Of a DNA stretch of 64,000 nt, positions 32,900 to 41,939 are shown one piece after another. Made by a program: the position numbers and the translations under genes. The DNA comes from CAWJFJ01 sp963800065 (lineage in GTDB: Bacteria > Actinomycetota > Acidimicrobiia > Acidimicrobiales > UBA8190), in NCBI GenBank assembly GCA_963800065.1, contig CAWCZO010000008.1, positions 620,001 to 684,000 on the forward strand, given 5' to 3'. Each line of letters begins with the position of its first letter. The first letter of the stretch is position 1. The notes beneath the pieces were generated by a model, which had not been told where the DNA came from, did no database searches, and was given only the letters and a program-made list of their open reading frames with translations.

Positions 32900-34476
32900 A
32901 CGGGTCCGGGGATCGGGTCGGGGCGTCGCGGGCCCGCCGGTGGCTTGGGTTCGGGTCCGGCGGAGCCGATAAGGCTGAGATGACGACGGCCCGTACCGAG
33001 GAGGGAATCGACGCTCCCCGGGTGCGCAGCTTCCTGGGCCTGTCCCTGGGCCTGGTGGGACCCCGGGCCAACCTGGCCGTGTCCGGAGTGCTTCTCACCT
33101 TGCTGGTGTCGTCGCGGGTGTCGAGCGCCGTGGCCATCACCTTCGCCCTGACGGCCAACCGGTTCGTGGGGTGGATCGCCTATCCGGTCCTGGGCCGGGC
33201 CAGCGACCGGACGCGCAGTGTGGCCGGTCGTCGGGCCCCGTACATGGCGGCCGGCCTCCTTCTCATGGGCGCCTGCACGTGGGCCTACACGCTCGTGTCG
33301 GGGTTCTGGTTCCTGGTGCTGTTGATCGTGGTGGTGAAGACGGCCAGCGTGATCTTCGGCTTGACCAACGTGGCGGTGATCCCCGAGACCTTCGGAAAGA
33401 GCCGGACCATCAAGGCCACCGTGGTCATCGGCCTCCTCGGCGCGCTGGTCAGCCTGGTGATCAAGGGGACGGTGGTGGCCACGTGGAAGGCCAACGACCC
33501 GGCGTCGTGGAACCTGCCGTTTCGCGAGGCCGGCGCGCTGATGATGATCGTGGCCGTGGTCGTCCTGGTGCTCGTGCGCGAGGCGCCGGCGGCGCGCCAG
33601 GTGGCCGACGCCGAGCGTCGGGCCCCGGCGCGGTCGTGGCGGACCGAGGTGGGCGAGATCATGGCCGGACCGAACGCCCGGGTGCTCGTGTCCGGGATCC
33701 TCGTCTTCTGGGCCGGGCTGAGCGCCACCGGGTACCTGGCCATCGTCTACTTCGAGAAGGTCCAGCACGCCGGGGCCAACGTCCAGACGGTGGCCGGGTA
33801 CATCAGCGGGGTCCCCGTGGTCATGTTCGGTCTGGGCGCGGGCTATCTGCTCAGTCGGCACCTGAGCCGCAAGCAGGTGGCCGTCCTGGCGCCGGCGGCG
33901 GGCACGGTGGTGTCCCTCGTGCAGTTCACCACCACCCACATCTGGCAGACGGTGGTCCTGGCCTTCGTCGGTGCCCCCCTGTTCTCCGCCTTCGCCATCT
34001 CGCTCGCCCCCATGCTTCTGCAGCTGTTGCCCCGGTCAGGGGGGATGGGGGAGCTGTTGGGGAAGCTGGTGGCCCCCTTCAGCCTGTTCGCCGTGGCCTT
34101 CTCGTTCCTCGCCGCCTGGGCCGTCGACGTCAGCGGCGACTACCGGGTCATCTGGCTGTTCCCCGCCGTGGCCGGTGTGGTCCAGGCCATCGTGATGTGC
34201 TGGTTGCGGGTGCCCCCGGGACATGAACGGGCCGAGCTCCAGGGACAGTTCGAGAGGATGAGCGAATCGATCCTGACCCAGGTCACCGGCAGGGGCCGGT
34301 CACTGCTCGGTGGGGAGGTGACGGCCGACGACGCCGATGCGGCCTCGCTGTTCGACATGGCTCGCAACGTCCTCGGGAACCCCTACGACGACGGATCCCA
34401 TCCCGGAGACGACCGGTCGGATGAGAGGCGGGAGGCGGCCCGGCCCGAGACCGAAGGTCCCGCCGCCGACGCTTGA
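32896..34476 (+). CDS. MFS transporter (GPH/sugar-cation symporter-like)
   Basis: 526 residues from the ATG at 32896 that overlaps the SDR stop; the ATG at 32980 with a weak AAGG site is an alternative giving 498. About twelve helices are visible, with the GPH/MFS loop 2-3 motif LGRASDRTRSVAGRRAPYMA. Further helices include FWFLVLLIVVVKTASVIFGL and VVMFGLGAGYLL. The C-terminal 80 residues after the last helix are acidic and hydrophilic (VTADDADAASLFDMARNVLG), longer than usual. Substrate unknown; its operon with acyl-CoA genes hints at an organic acid or similar, which is inference. Confidence 0.88.
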   Translation: MNGSGDRVGASRARRWLGFGSGGADKAEMTTARTEEGIDAPRVRSFLGLSLGLVGPRANLAVSGVLLTLLVSSRVSSAVAITFALTANRFVGWIAYPVLGRASDRTRSVAGRRAPYMAAGLLLMGACTWAYTLVSGFWFLVLLIVVVKTASVIFGLTNVAVIPETFGKSRTIKATVVIGLLGALVSLVIKGTVVATWKANDPASWNLPFREAGALMMIVAVVVLVLVREAPAARQVADAERRAPARSWRTEVGEIMAGPNARVLVSGILVFWAGLSATGYLAIVYFEKVQHAGANVQTVAGYISGVPVVMFGLGAGYLLSRHLSRKQVAVLAPAAGTVVSLVQFTTTHIWQTVVLAFVGAPLFSAFAISLAPMLLQLLPRSGGMGELLGKLVAPFSLFAVAFSFLAAWAVDVSGDYRVIWLFPAVAGVVQAIVMCWLRVPPGHERAELQGQFERMSESILTQVTGRGRSLLGGEVTADDADAASLFDMARNVLGNPYDDGSHPGDDRSDERREAARPETEGPAADA

Positions 34477-34592
34477 GAGGTCGGCCCGGCCCGCAGGGAG
34501 CGCCCCGGGCCTAGCATTGGGTCGTCCGCGCACGCGCTGCGGCGTGGGTCCGTCCGAGCCCGGGACACGAGCCGGGAACACGAGGAGGCGTC

Positions 34593-36011
<1,419 letters not shown>

Positions 36012-36017
36012 CGGTCA

Positions 36018-36040
36018 CGGCCGGCCCGCCGGGCCGGTCG
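36018..36040 (+). terminator. Hairpin terminator after the aldehyde dehydrogenase gene
   Basis: CCGGCCC (36021-36027) and GGGCCGG (36031-36037) form a 7-bp stem with loop GCC, extendable to about ten pairs including one G-T. It begins seven bases after the stop codon. Confidence 0.7.
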
Positions 36041-36074
36041 GCGGACCGGGTGCGTCCACTGGACAAGCGATCGA

Positions 36075-36090
36075 TTACGATATATCGTAA
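36075..36090. promoter_or_regulatory. Perfect 16-bp palindrome upstream of the PadR gene, likely operator
   Basis: TTACGATATATCGTAA reads the same on both strands and lies 58 bases before the PadR start. It is strikingly AT-rich for this sequence. PadR regulators commonly bind palindromes in their own promoters, so autoregulation is likely. Confidence 0.75.
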
Positions 36091-36147
36091 CTGATCAGAA
36101 CATGTCGTCGATCCTGAGGACCGGCGACCAGAGGTCCAGGAGGATCC

Positions 36148-36714
36148 GTGCACAGAGACAGAACCAACGAACGACAGATGCGGGGCCCGAGGCGCCGCGA
36201 GATCGGCCACGAGCTGCTGGCCGAGCGGGCCGCCGAATGGGGCGGAGGAGCATGGCGCGGCGGTCACCGCCGGATGCGGCGCGGCGACATCCGCACCGCA
36301 CTGCTGGTGGCGCTGGGCGACGGGCCCGGCCATGGCTACGAGCTGATCAACCGGCTCGAGGAGAAGAGCGGGGGTACCTGGCGACCGAGCCCGGGATCGG
36401 TCTACCCCACCCTGCAACTCTTCGAGGACGAGGGTCTGGTGAAGGCCGAAGAGCGTGACGGAAAGCGGGTCTTCGCCCTCACCGACGCCGGCCGGACGGC
36501 GGCGGCGGAGCGTGTCGAGCGTCACGGCTCGACACCGTGGGAGACCGAACCCGAGGGTGACACGCCGAACCGGGCGCTGCGCAAGGCGGCCGCCCAGTTG
36601 TTCGCCGCCGCCAAGCAGGTGGCCCAGACGGCCGACACCGCTCAGATGGAGCGGGCCGCCACCGCCATCCGCGCCGCCAGCAAGGAGCTCTACCAGATCC
36701 TCTCCGAGGACTGA
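36148..36714 (+). CDS. PadR-family transcriptional regulator
   Basis: 188 residues. GTG at 36148 with AGGAGG at the ideal distance. An Arg-rich N-terminal extension of about 45 residues (ERAAEWGGGAWRGGHRRMRR) precedes the winged helix: GDIRTALLVALGDGPGHGYE, INRLEEKSGGTWRPSPGSVY and PTLQLFEDEGLVKAEERDGK are the PadR signature. The C-terminal helical part (LRKAAAQLFAAAKQVAQTA) mediates dimer formation. Such regulators respond to phenolics, drugs or membrane stress. The palindrome at 36075-36090 is the probable binding site. Convergent with the enoyl reductase gene, ten bases apart. Confidence 0.93.
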   Translation: MHRDRTNERQMRGPRRREIGHELLAERAAEWGGGAWRGGHRRMRRGDIRTALLVALGDGPGHGYELINRLEEKSGGTWRPSPGSVYPTLQLFEDEGLVKAEERDGKRVFALTDAGRTAAAERVERHGSTPWETEPEGDTPNRALRKAAAQLFAAAKQVAQTADTAQMERAATAIRAASKELYQILSED

Positions 36715-36724
36715 CCCCACGCTC

Positions 36725-37498
36725 CTATGCCCCCATGGCATGGACCCCGCCGTCCACGTGGACCATCTCGCCCGTGGTGGCGGGGAACCAGTCCGAGAGC
36801 AGGGCCACGCAGGCCCGGGCCACGGGCTCGGCGTCGTTGACGTCCCAGCCGAGCGGGGCCCGTTCGCCCCAGGTCGCCTCGAAGGAGGCGAAGCTCGGGA
36901 TGGACTTGGCCGCCATCGTCCGTACCGGGCCCGCCGCCACCAGGTTGACCCTGACGCCGTCGGAGCCGAGGTCGCGGGCCAGATAGCGCGAGAGCGACTC
37001 GAGCGCCGCCTTGGCCACGCCCATCCAGTCGTAGGCGGGCCAGGCCACGCGGGCGTCGAAGTCGAGGCTCACCACCGACGAACGCCCGGCGGCGGCCAGC
37101 AACGGGCGGAGCGCGCCGACGAGAGCCTTCAACGAGTAGGCGGAGATCTGGAGGGCCACGGCCACGTCGTCCCAGTCGGCGCGCATGATGTCGCCGCCCA
37201 GGCAGTCCGGGGGGGCGAAGCCGATGGCGTGGAGGAGGCCGTCGAGCCGCCCCCACCGCTCGGCCAGACCGGCCGCCGCCGCGTCGAGCTGATCGGTACT
37301 GGTGACATCGATCTCGAGGACGTCGACGGAACGGGGGAGCTTCCGGGCCACGCGTCGGGTGAGCGACAGGCCCCGCCCGGCTCCGGACAGGACGAGTTCG
37401 GCACCTTCCTCCTGGGCCAGTCGCGCCACGGCGAAGGCGAGGGAGGCGTCGGTCAGGACGCCGGTGATCAAGATCCGCTTGCCGTCGAGGAGTCCCAC
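36725..37498 (-). CDS. fabI: Enoyl-ACP reductase, InhA/FabI type
   Basis: 257 residues. The N-terminus GLLDGKRILITGVLTDASLA is the NADH-binding loop of FabI proteins. The active site SLDFDARVAWPAYDWMGVAK holds Phe147, Tyr156 and Lys163 (Y-x6-K), the same spacing and context as mycobacterial InhA (Phe149, Tyr158, Lys165). The enzyme reduces the trans-2-enoyl-ACP double bond in the last step of each fatty-acid elongation cycle. GTG start at 37498; it is divergent from the F420-reductase gene with about 70 bases between. Cluster context does not show a mycolate-specific FAS-II operon (no mabA next to it), so the general fatty-acid role is more likely. Confidence 0.94.
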   Translation of the reverse strand: MGLLDGKRILITGVLTDASLAFAVARLAQEEGAELVLSGAGRGLSLTRRVARKLPRSVDVLEIDVTSTDQLDAAAAGLAERWGRLDGLLHAIGFAPPDCLGGDIMRADWDDVAVALQISAYSLKALVGALRPLLAAAGRSSVVSLDFDARVAWPAYDWMGVAKAALESLSRYLARDLGSDGVRVNLVAAGPVRTMAAKSIPSFASFEATWGERAPLGWDVNDAEPVARACVALLSDWFPATTGEMVHVDGGVHAMGA

Positions 37499-37570
37499 GG
37501 CCCCGGACCCTATCCGCCGGTGCCCGGAGGAGTGGGAGGTCCCCCGGCGCTGTGTGCAAAGGTTGTCACC

Positions 37571-38264
37571 GTGCGCGTCGGGATCCTCGGAGGTACCGGC
37601 CCCCTCGGTCGGGGTCTGGCGTTGCGTTTGGCCGCCGCCGGAAGATCGGTGACACTGGGATCGCGCCAGCCCGAACGGGCCGCGACGGCCGCGGCCGAGA
37701 TCCGTGAGGCGTGGCCGGGCCACGTCCTGACCATCGACGGTGCCGGCAACGCCGACGCCGGTGACGGCGATGTGGTGGTCATGGCCACGCCCTGGGAGGC
37801 GGCGGTGCCGACCGTGCGCGAGATAGAGGAGCGCCTGCGGGGAAAGGTCGTCATCTCGGTGGCCAACGCTCTCGTACGCGAAGGCGGCGACATGTTGGCC
37901 CTGATCCCCCCGCGGATCGGTGGCCGCATCGGTGCAGGCCAGCCTGCCCGGGTCCCTGGTGGCGGCGGCCGGCCACCATCTCCCCGCACCGGTGCTCGAG
38001 GATCTGGGGAAGGTCCTCCTGGCCGACGTGCTCGTCTGCTCCGACCACCCTCGGGCCACGGAGACGACCATGGCCCTCTTGGGGGAGATTCCCGGGGTGC
38101 GGCCCCTCGACGCCGGGGGGCTGGCCCAGGCCGCCACCATCGAGGCGTTCACCGCTGTCCTGGTGAGCCTGAACATCCGGTACAGGGGGCACAGCACGCT
38201 GGGGTTGTCGGGCCTGGACGGAAACAGCCGCGTGCCGTCGCGGACGGCGGTGCTCTCGCCTTGA
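37571..38264 (+). pseudogene. NADPH:F420 reductase-like protein, with one frameshift
   Basis: GTG at 37571 opens VRVGILGGTGPLGRGLALRL, the NADP-binding loop, and continues with VTLGSRQPERAATAAAEIRE and VVVMATPWEAAVPTVREI, diagnostic for F420-dependent NADP reductase. The C-terminal half (SVAASVQASLPGSLVAAAGH, VLVCSDHPRATETTMALLGE) is in another frame. Removing one C from the six-C run 37906-37911 joins the two into about 230 residues. The family passes hydride between F420 and NADP, so the cell probably uses F420. The shift sits in a homopolymer and may be an error. The stop TGA overlaps the next ATG (TGATG), arguing that the full gene is translated in an operon. Confidence 0.8.
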
Positions 38265-39376
38265 TGCGTCTTTACGACACGGCCCGCCGCGGGATCGTCG
38301 CCTTCGAGCCCGGACCGGTCGTCACCATGTACTCGTGCGGGATCACGCCCTACGACAGCGCCCACATGGGTCACGTGCAGGTGTATCTGACTTTCGATCT
38401 GCTCCAGCGTCACCTGCGCGACGCCGGACACGAGACGAGGCTGGTGCGCAACGTCACCGACGTGGACGACGACATCCTGCGCCGGGCCCGCGAACTGGGT
38501 GTGCACTACCTCGACCTGGCCGCCGAGGAGATGGCCCGTTTCGACTCGGCCATGCTGACCATGGGGCTCCTCCCCGTCTACCGCGAGCCCCGGGCCACCT
38601 CGGCCATCCCCGACATCCTCTCCCTGGTGGCGGCCGTCCTCGACGCCGGGCACGCCTATGAGTCCGGCGGGGCCGTGTACTTCGATGTGTCCACGTTCGC
38701 CGCCTTCGGTCAGGTGAGCCACCTGTCGCGCGCCGAGATGCTCGAGTTGGCGGCCGAACGGGGCGGGAATCCTGGCGATCCGAACAAGCGCGATCCGCTC
38801 GACTTCGTGCTGTGGCAACCCTCGGCCCCCGACGAACCGGCGTGGCAGTCGCGCTGGGGTCCGGGCCGTCCGGGATGGCACATCGAATGCTCCGCCCTGG
38901 CCATGCGCGAGCTGGGCGACACCATCGACCTGCACGGCGGCGGGCGCGACCTGATCTTCCCCCATCACGAATGCGAGTCGGCGCAGTCCGAATCGGTGAC
39001 GGGGAAGACGTTCTGCCGGCACTGGTTCCATGTCGGCATGGTCGGCCTGGACGGAACCAAGATGTCCAAGTCTCTCGGCAACCTGGTCTTCGTGGGCGAC
39101 CTGCTGAAGGAGTGGGAGCCCATGGCCGTCCGTCTCGCTCTTCTCGAGCACCACTACCGGAACGACTGGGAATGGGAGGAGGCGGGGCTGCGCCGCGCCG
39201 CCCAACGCCTGGAGCGGTGGCGTGTCGCCGGCGACGGTGCCGGCGGAGTCGAGGTGGTGAGGGCCCGCCTCGACGACGACCTCGACGCCCCCGGGGCGCT
39301 GGTGGCGCTCGACGAGACGGCCGCCGCCGGCGGCGGCGTGTCGCAGGGGGCGGCCCTTCTGGGCGTTACCCTGTGA
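38264..39376 (+). CDS. mshC: MshC-like cysteine ligase (mycothiol biosynthesis), CysRS paralogue
   Basis: 370 residues of the class Ia CysRS/MshC fold. MYSCGITPYDSAHMGHVQVY carries the zinc Cys, the HIGH-type HMGH and the GITPYD string that marks MshC (CysRS has CGPTVYD). Other MshC marks are RNVTDVDDDILRRARELGV, AERGGNPGDPNKRDPLDFVL and WGPGRPGWHIECSALAMREL. The KMSKS loop is GTKMSKSLGNLVFV. Length is nearer to MshC (about 410) than to CysRS (about 460), and the tRNA-anticodon domain is missing. MshC joins cysteine to glucosaminyl-inositol with ATP. The other msh genes are not in this window. ATG overlaps the preceding stop. Confidence 0.8.
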   Translation: MRLYDTARRGIVAFEPGPVVTMYSCGITPYDSAHMGHVQVYLTFDLLQRHLRDAGHETRLVRNVTDVDDDILRRARELGVHYLDLAAEEMARFDSAMLTMGLLPVYREPRATSAIPDILSLVAAVLDAGHAYESGGAVYFDVSTFAAFGQVSHLSRAEMLELAAERGGNPGDPNKRDPLDFVLWQPSAPDEPAWQSRWGPGRPGWHIECSALAMRELGDTIDLHGGGRDLIFPHHECESAQSESVTGKTFCRHWFHVGMVGLDGTKMSKSLGNLVFVGDLLKEWEPMAVRLALLEHHYRNDWEWEEAGLRRAAQRLERWRVAGDGAGGVEVVRARLDDDLDAPGALVALDETAAAGGGVSQGAALLGVTL

Positions 39377-39431
39377 CCTCCGACTGATCGCCGAGGTGTG
39401 CGCCCGGCGCCACCACCCGGGGGAATCCACG

Positions 39432-41430
39432 ATGCCAGGTGTTGTCACGGTCCGACTCCCCGACGGCTCCAGCAAGGAACTGCCGGCCGGAGCGACGGCG
39501 CGCGACCTGGCCTCGTCGATCGGTAAGCGGTTGGCCGCCGCCGCCGTGGCCGCCACCGTGGGCGGTGAGAGTATCGACCTCGACACCGTCCTGGCCGACG
39601 GCGACGAGGTGTCCGTGGTGACGGTCGACTCCGACGCCGGGCGCGCCGTGCTGCGTCACTCGACGGCCCACGTGCTGGCCCAGGCCGTCCTCGATCTGTG
39701 GCCCGGGGCGCAGTACGCCATCGGTCCGGCCATCACCGACGGCTTCTATTACGACTTCGCCCTTCCCGGTGGTGCCACGTTCAGTGACGACGACCTGGAA
39801 CGGATCACCTCGCGGATGAAGGCCATCGTGGCCGAGGACCAGCCCTTCGTCCGCCAGGAGCACTCGATCGACGACGGCCTGGCCCTGTTCGCCGACCAGC
39901 CCTTCAAGCGCGAGATCATCGCCGGTGTGGGCCAGGACACCGCTCTGGAGCAGGAGGCGTCGGGCGACATCGCTCCGGGAGCGGCCGCCGTGACCACGTA
40001 CCGCAACACCGAGAGCTTCGTCGACCTGTGCCGGGGACCGCACGTCCCGTCGACGGGGCGGCTCGGGCACTTCGCCCTGCTGCGGGTGGCCGGCGCCTAC
40101 TGGCGCGGCGACGAGAAGCGCGGACAGCTCCAACGGATCTACGGCACGGCCTGGGAGTCCGACCGGGCGCTGGCCGACCATCTCCACCGTCTCGAGGAGG
40201 CCGAACGCCGCGACCACCGCCGTCTGGGGACGGAGCTCGATCTCTTCTCCTTCCCCCCCGAGATCGGGTCGGGCCTGGCCGTCTTCCATCCCAAGGGGGC
40301 GACCATCCGGCGGCTGATGGAGGACTATTCCCGCCGGCGTCATGAGGAGGGGGGCTACCAGTTCGTCTACTCGCCGCACATCACGAAGTCCGAGCTGTTC
40401 GAGATCTCGGGTCATCTGCAGTCGTTCGCCGAGGGCATGTTCCCCCCCATGGAGCTGGACGAGGGACAGAAGTACTACCTGAAGCCCATGAACTGCCCGT
40501 TCCACATCCTCATCTTCGGCAGCCGGCAACGCTCCTACCGGGAGCTGCCGATGCGGCTGTTCGAATTCGGGACCGTCTACCGCTACGAGAAGTCCGGTGT
40601 CGTCCATGGCCTGACGCGGGTGCGGGGACTCACCATGGACGATTCCCACATCTTCTGTACCCGTGAGCAGATGGCCGAGGAGCTCGACTCGCTGCTCACC
40701 TTCGTCCTCGACGTGCTGCGCGACTTCGGGCTCGACGATTTCTACCTGGAGCTCTCCACCCGGCCCGAGGGAAAGGCCATCGGGAGCGACGAGGACTGGA
40801 ACGACGCCACCGAAGCGCTGCGGGCGGCGGCGTCGGGGAAGGGTCTGGAGCTGGTGATGGACGAGGGCGGCGGCGCCTTCTACGGGCCCAAGATCTCCGT
40901 CCAGGCGCGCGATGCCATCGGTCGGTACTGGCAGATCTCGACCATCCAGTTGGACTACAACCTGCCTCAGCGTTTCGGGTTGGAGTACGTGGGATCGGAC
41001 AACGCCCGGCACCGACCGGTCATGATCCACCGCGCCCTCTTCGGCTCGGTGGAGCGGTTCTTCGCCATCCTCCTCGAGCATTACGCCGGGGCCATGCCCA
41101 CGTGGCTGATGCCGACCCAGGTGGTGGTGGTCCCGGTGCGCGACGACCATGGGGACTACGCGGCGACGGTGGCCGAGAGGTGCCGCCGGGCGGGTCTGCG
41201 TGCTCTCGTCGACCCGGCCGACGAGCCCCTGGGCGGACGGATCCGGCGGTGGAAGATGGAGAAGATCCCGTACATCGTCGTCGTGGGGGACGAGGACGTC
41301 ACCGCCGGCACCGTCGGGGTGAACGCCCGCGGCTCCGAGCGCCCCCGAGCGCGGTGTGGCCACCGACGCCTTCGTGGCCGCCGTGGTCGCCCAGGTGGAG
41401 GCCAAGGGATCGCCCGAGACGGACCCGTGA
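39432..41430 (+). CDS. thrS: Threonine--tRNA ligase (frame shifted in the last 28 codons)
   Basis: About 665 residues: TGS domain (VTVRLPDGSSKELPAGATAR), the SAD/editing-like domain (LRHSTAHVLAQAVLDLWPGA with HxxxH; TESFVDLCRGPHVPSTG), class II core (YYLKPMNCPFHILIFGSRQR motif 2 region with the zinc Cys; VMIHRALFGSVERFFAILLE motif 3) and anticodon domain. In the given sequence the frame leaves the family after GVNARGSERP: one extra C in the five-C run 41342-41346 throws it into the downstream HIT frame. Removing that C restores ERGVATDAFVAAVVAQVEAK and a stop at 41428-41430. Since ThrRS is essential, the extra base is most likely an error. It charges tRNA-Thr. Confidence 0.93.
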
Positions 41431-41939
41431 GCCTGGAACAGCTGTGGGCGGGTTGGCGCCACCAGTACGTCACGTCGACCAGTGCCGCCGAGAAGGCGGG
41501 GACCGACGAAGATTGCGTCTTCTGCCGGATCGTGGCGTCCGGCGATCCCAGTGCGGAGAACGGTGTCGTGTGGCGCGGGGAGCTCACCCTGGCCGTTCTG
41601 AACGCCTATCCGTATGCCAGCGGACATCTGCTCGTGACGCCGTTGCGCCACGTGTCGGCCCTGGCCGATCTCACGCCGGACGAGTCCGTGGACCTGTGGG
41701 AGACGACGCGGGTGGCCGCCGCCGCCCTGGGGAACGCCTATGACCCCGACGGGCTCAACATCGGCGCCAACCTGGGCCGCGCCGCCGGGGCGGGGATCCC
41801 GCGGCACCTCCATCTCCACGTGCTGCCCCGGTGGTCGGGCGACACCAACTTCATGACGTCGGTGGCCGGTGTCCGGGTCATCCCCCAATCGCTGCCTCAG
41901 ACCTGGCGGCTCCTGCACGAGTCCTGGCCGCCGGGCTGA
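41427..41939 (+). CDS. HIT-family hydrolase (histidine triad)
   Basis: 170 residues. GTG at 41427 overlaps the restored thrS stop as GTGA. DEDCVFCRIVASGDPSAENG is the N-terminal zinc/strand region of AP4A phosphorylase-like HIT proteins. The catalytic triad lies in AGIPRHLHLHVLPRWSGDTN (H-x-H-x-H). In Mycobacterium the corresponding gene (Rv2613c) follows thrS and encodes an AP4A phosphorylase; the same role is likely here. AP4A is a by-product of aminoacyl-tRNA synthetases, so linkage to thrS makes sense. The 3' end overlaps the convergent YfhO gene by 62 bases. Confidence 0.9.
   Translation: MSLEQLWAGWRHQYVTSTSAAEKAGTDEDCVFCRIVASGDPSAENGVVWRGELTLAVLNAYPYASGHLLVTPLRHVSALADLTPDESVDLWETTRVAAAALGNAYDPDGLNIGANLGRAAGAGIPRHLHLHVLPRWSGDTNFMTSVAGVRVIPQSLPQTWRLLHESWPPG

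Noticed and set aside
31861..33939. 692-codon open frame on the minus strand across the SDR and MFS genes
   Set aside because: Shadow of codon bias on the opposite strand; no recognisable domain or signal.
36725..39586. Very long open frame on the minus strand, upstream of and continuous with the enoyl reductase frame
   Set aside because: Only the part from 37498 down has family motifs; the rest is antisense to mshC and thrS and reads as Arg/Gly/His-rich filler typical of GC-rich DNA.
39396..41939. A natural ThrRS-HIT fusion protein of 847 residues
   Set aside because: The joining segment is Arg/Gly-rich out-of-frame sequence; removing one C restores the family C-terminus of ThrRS and a GTGA-coupled HIT start.
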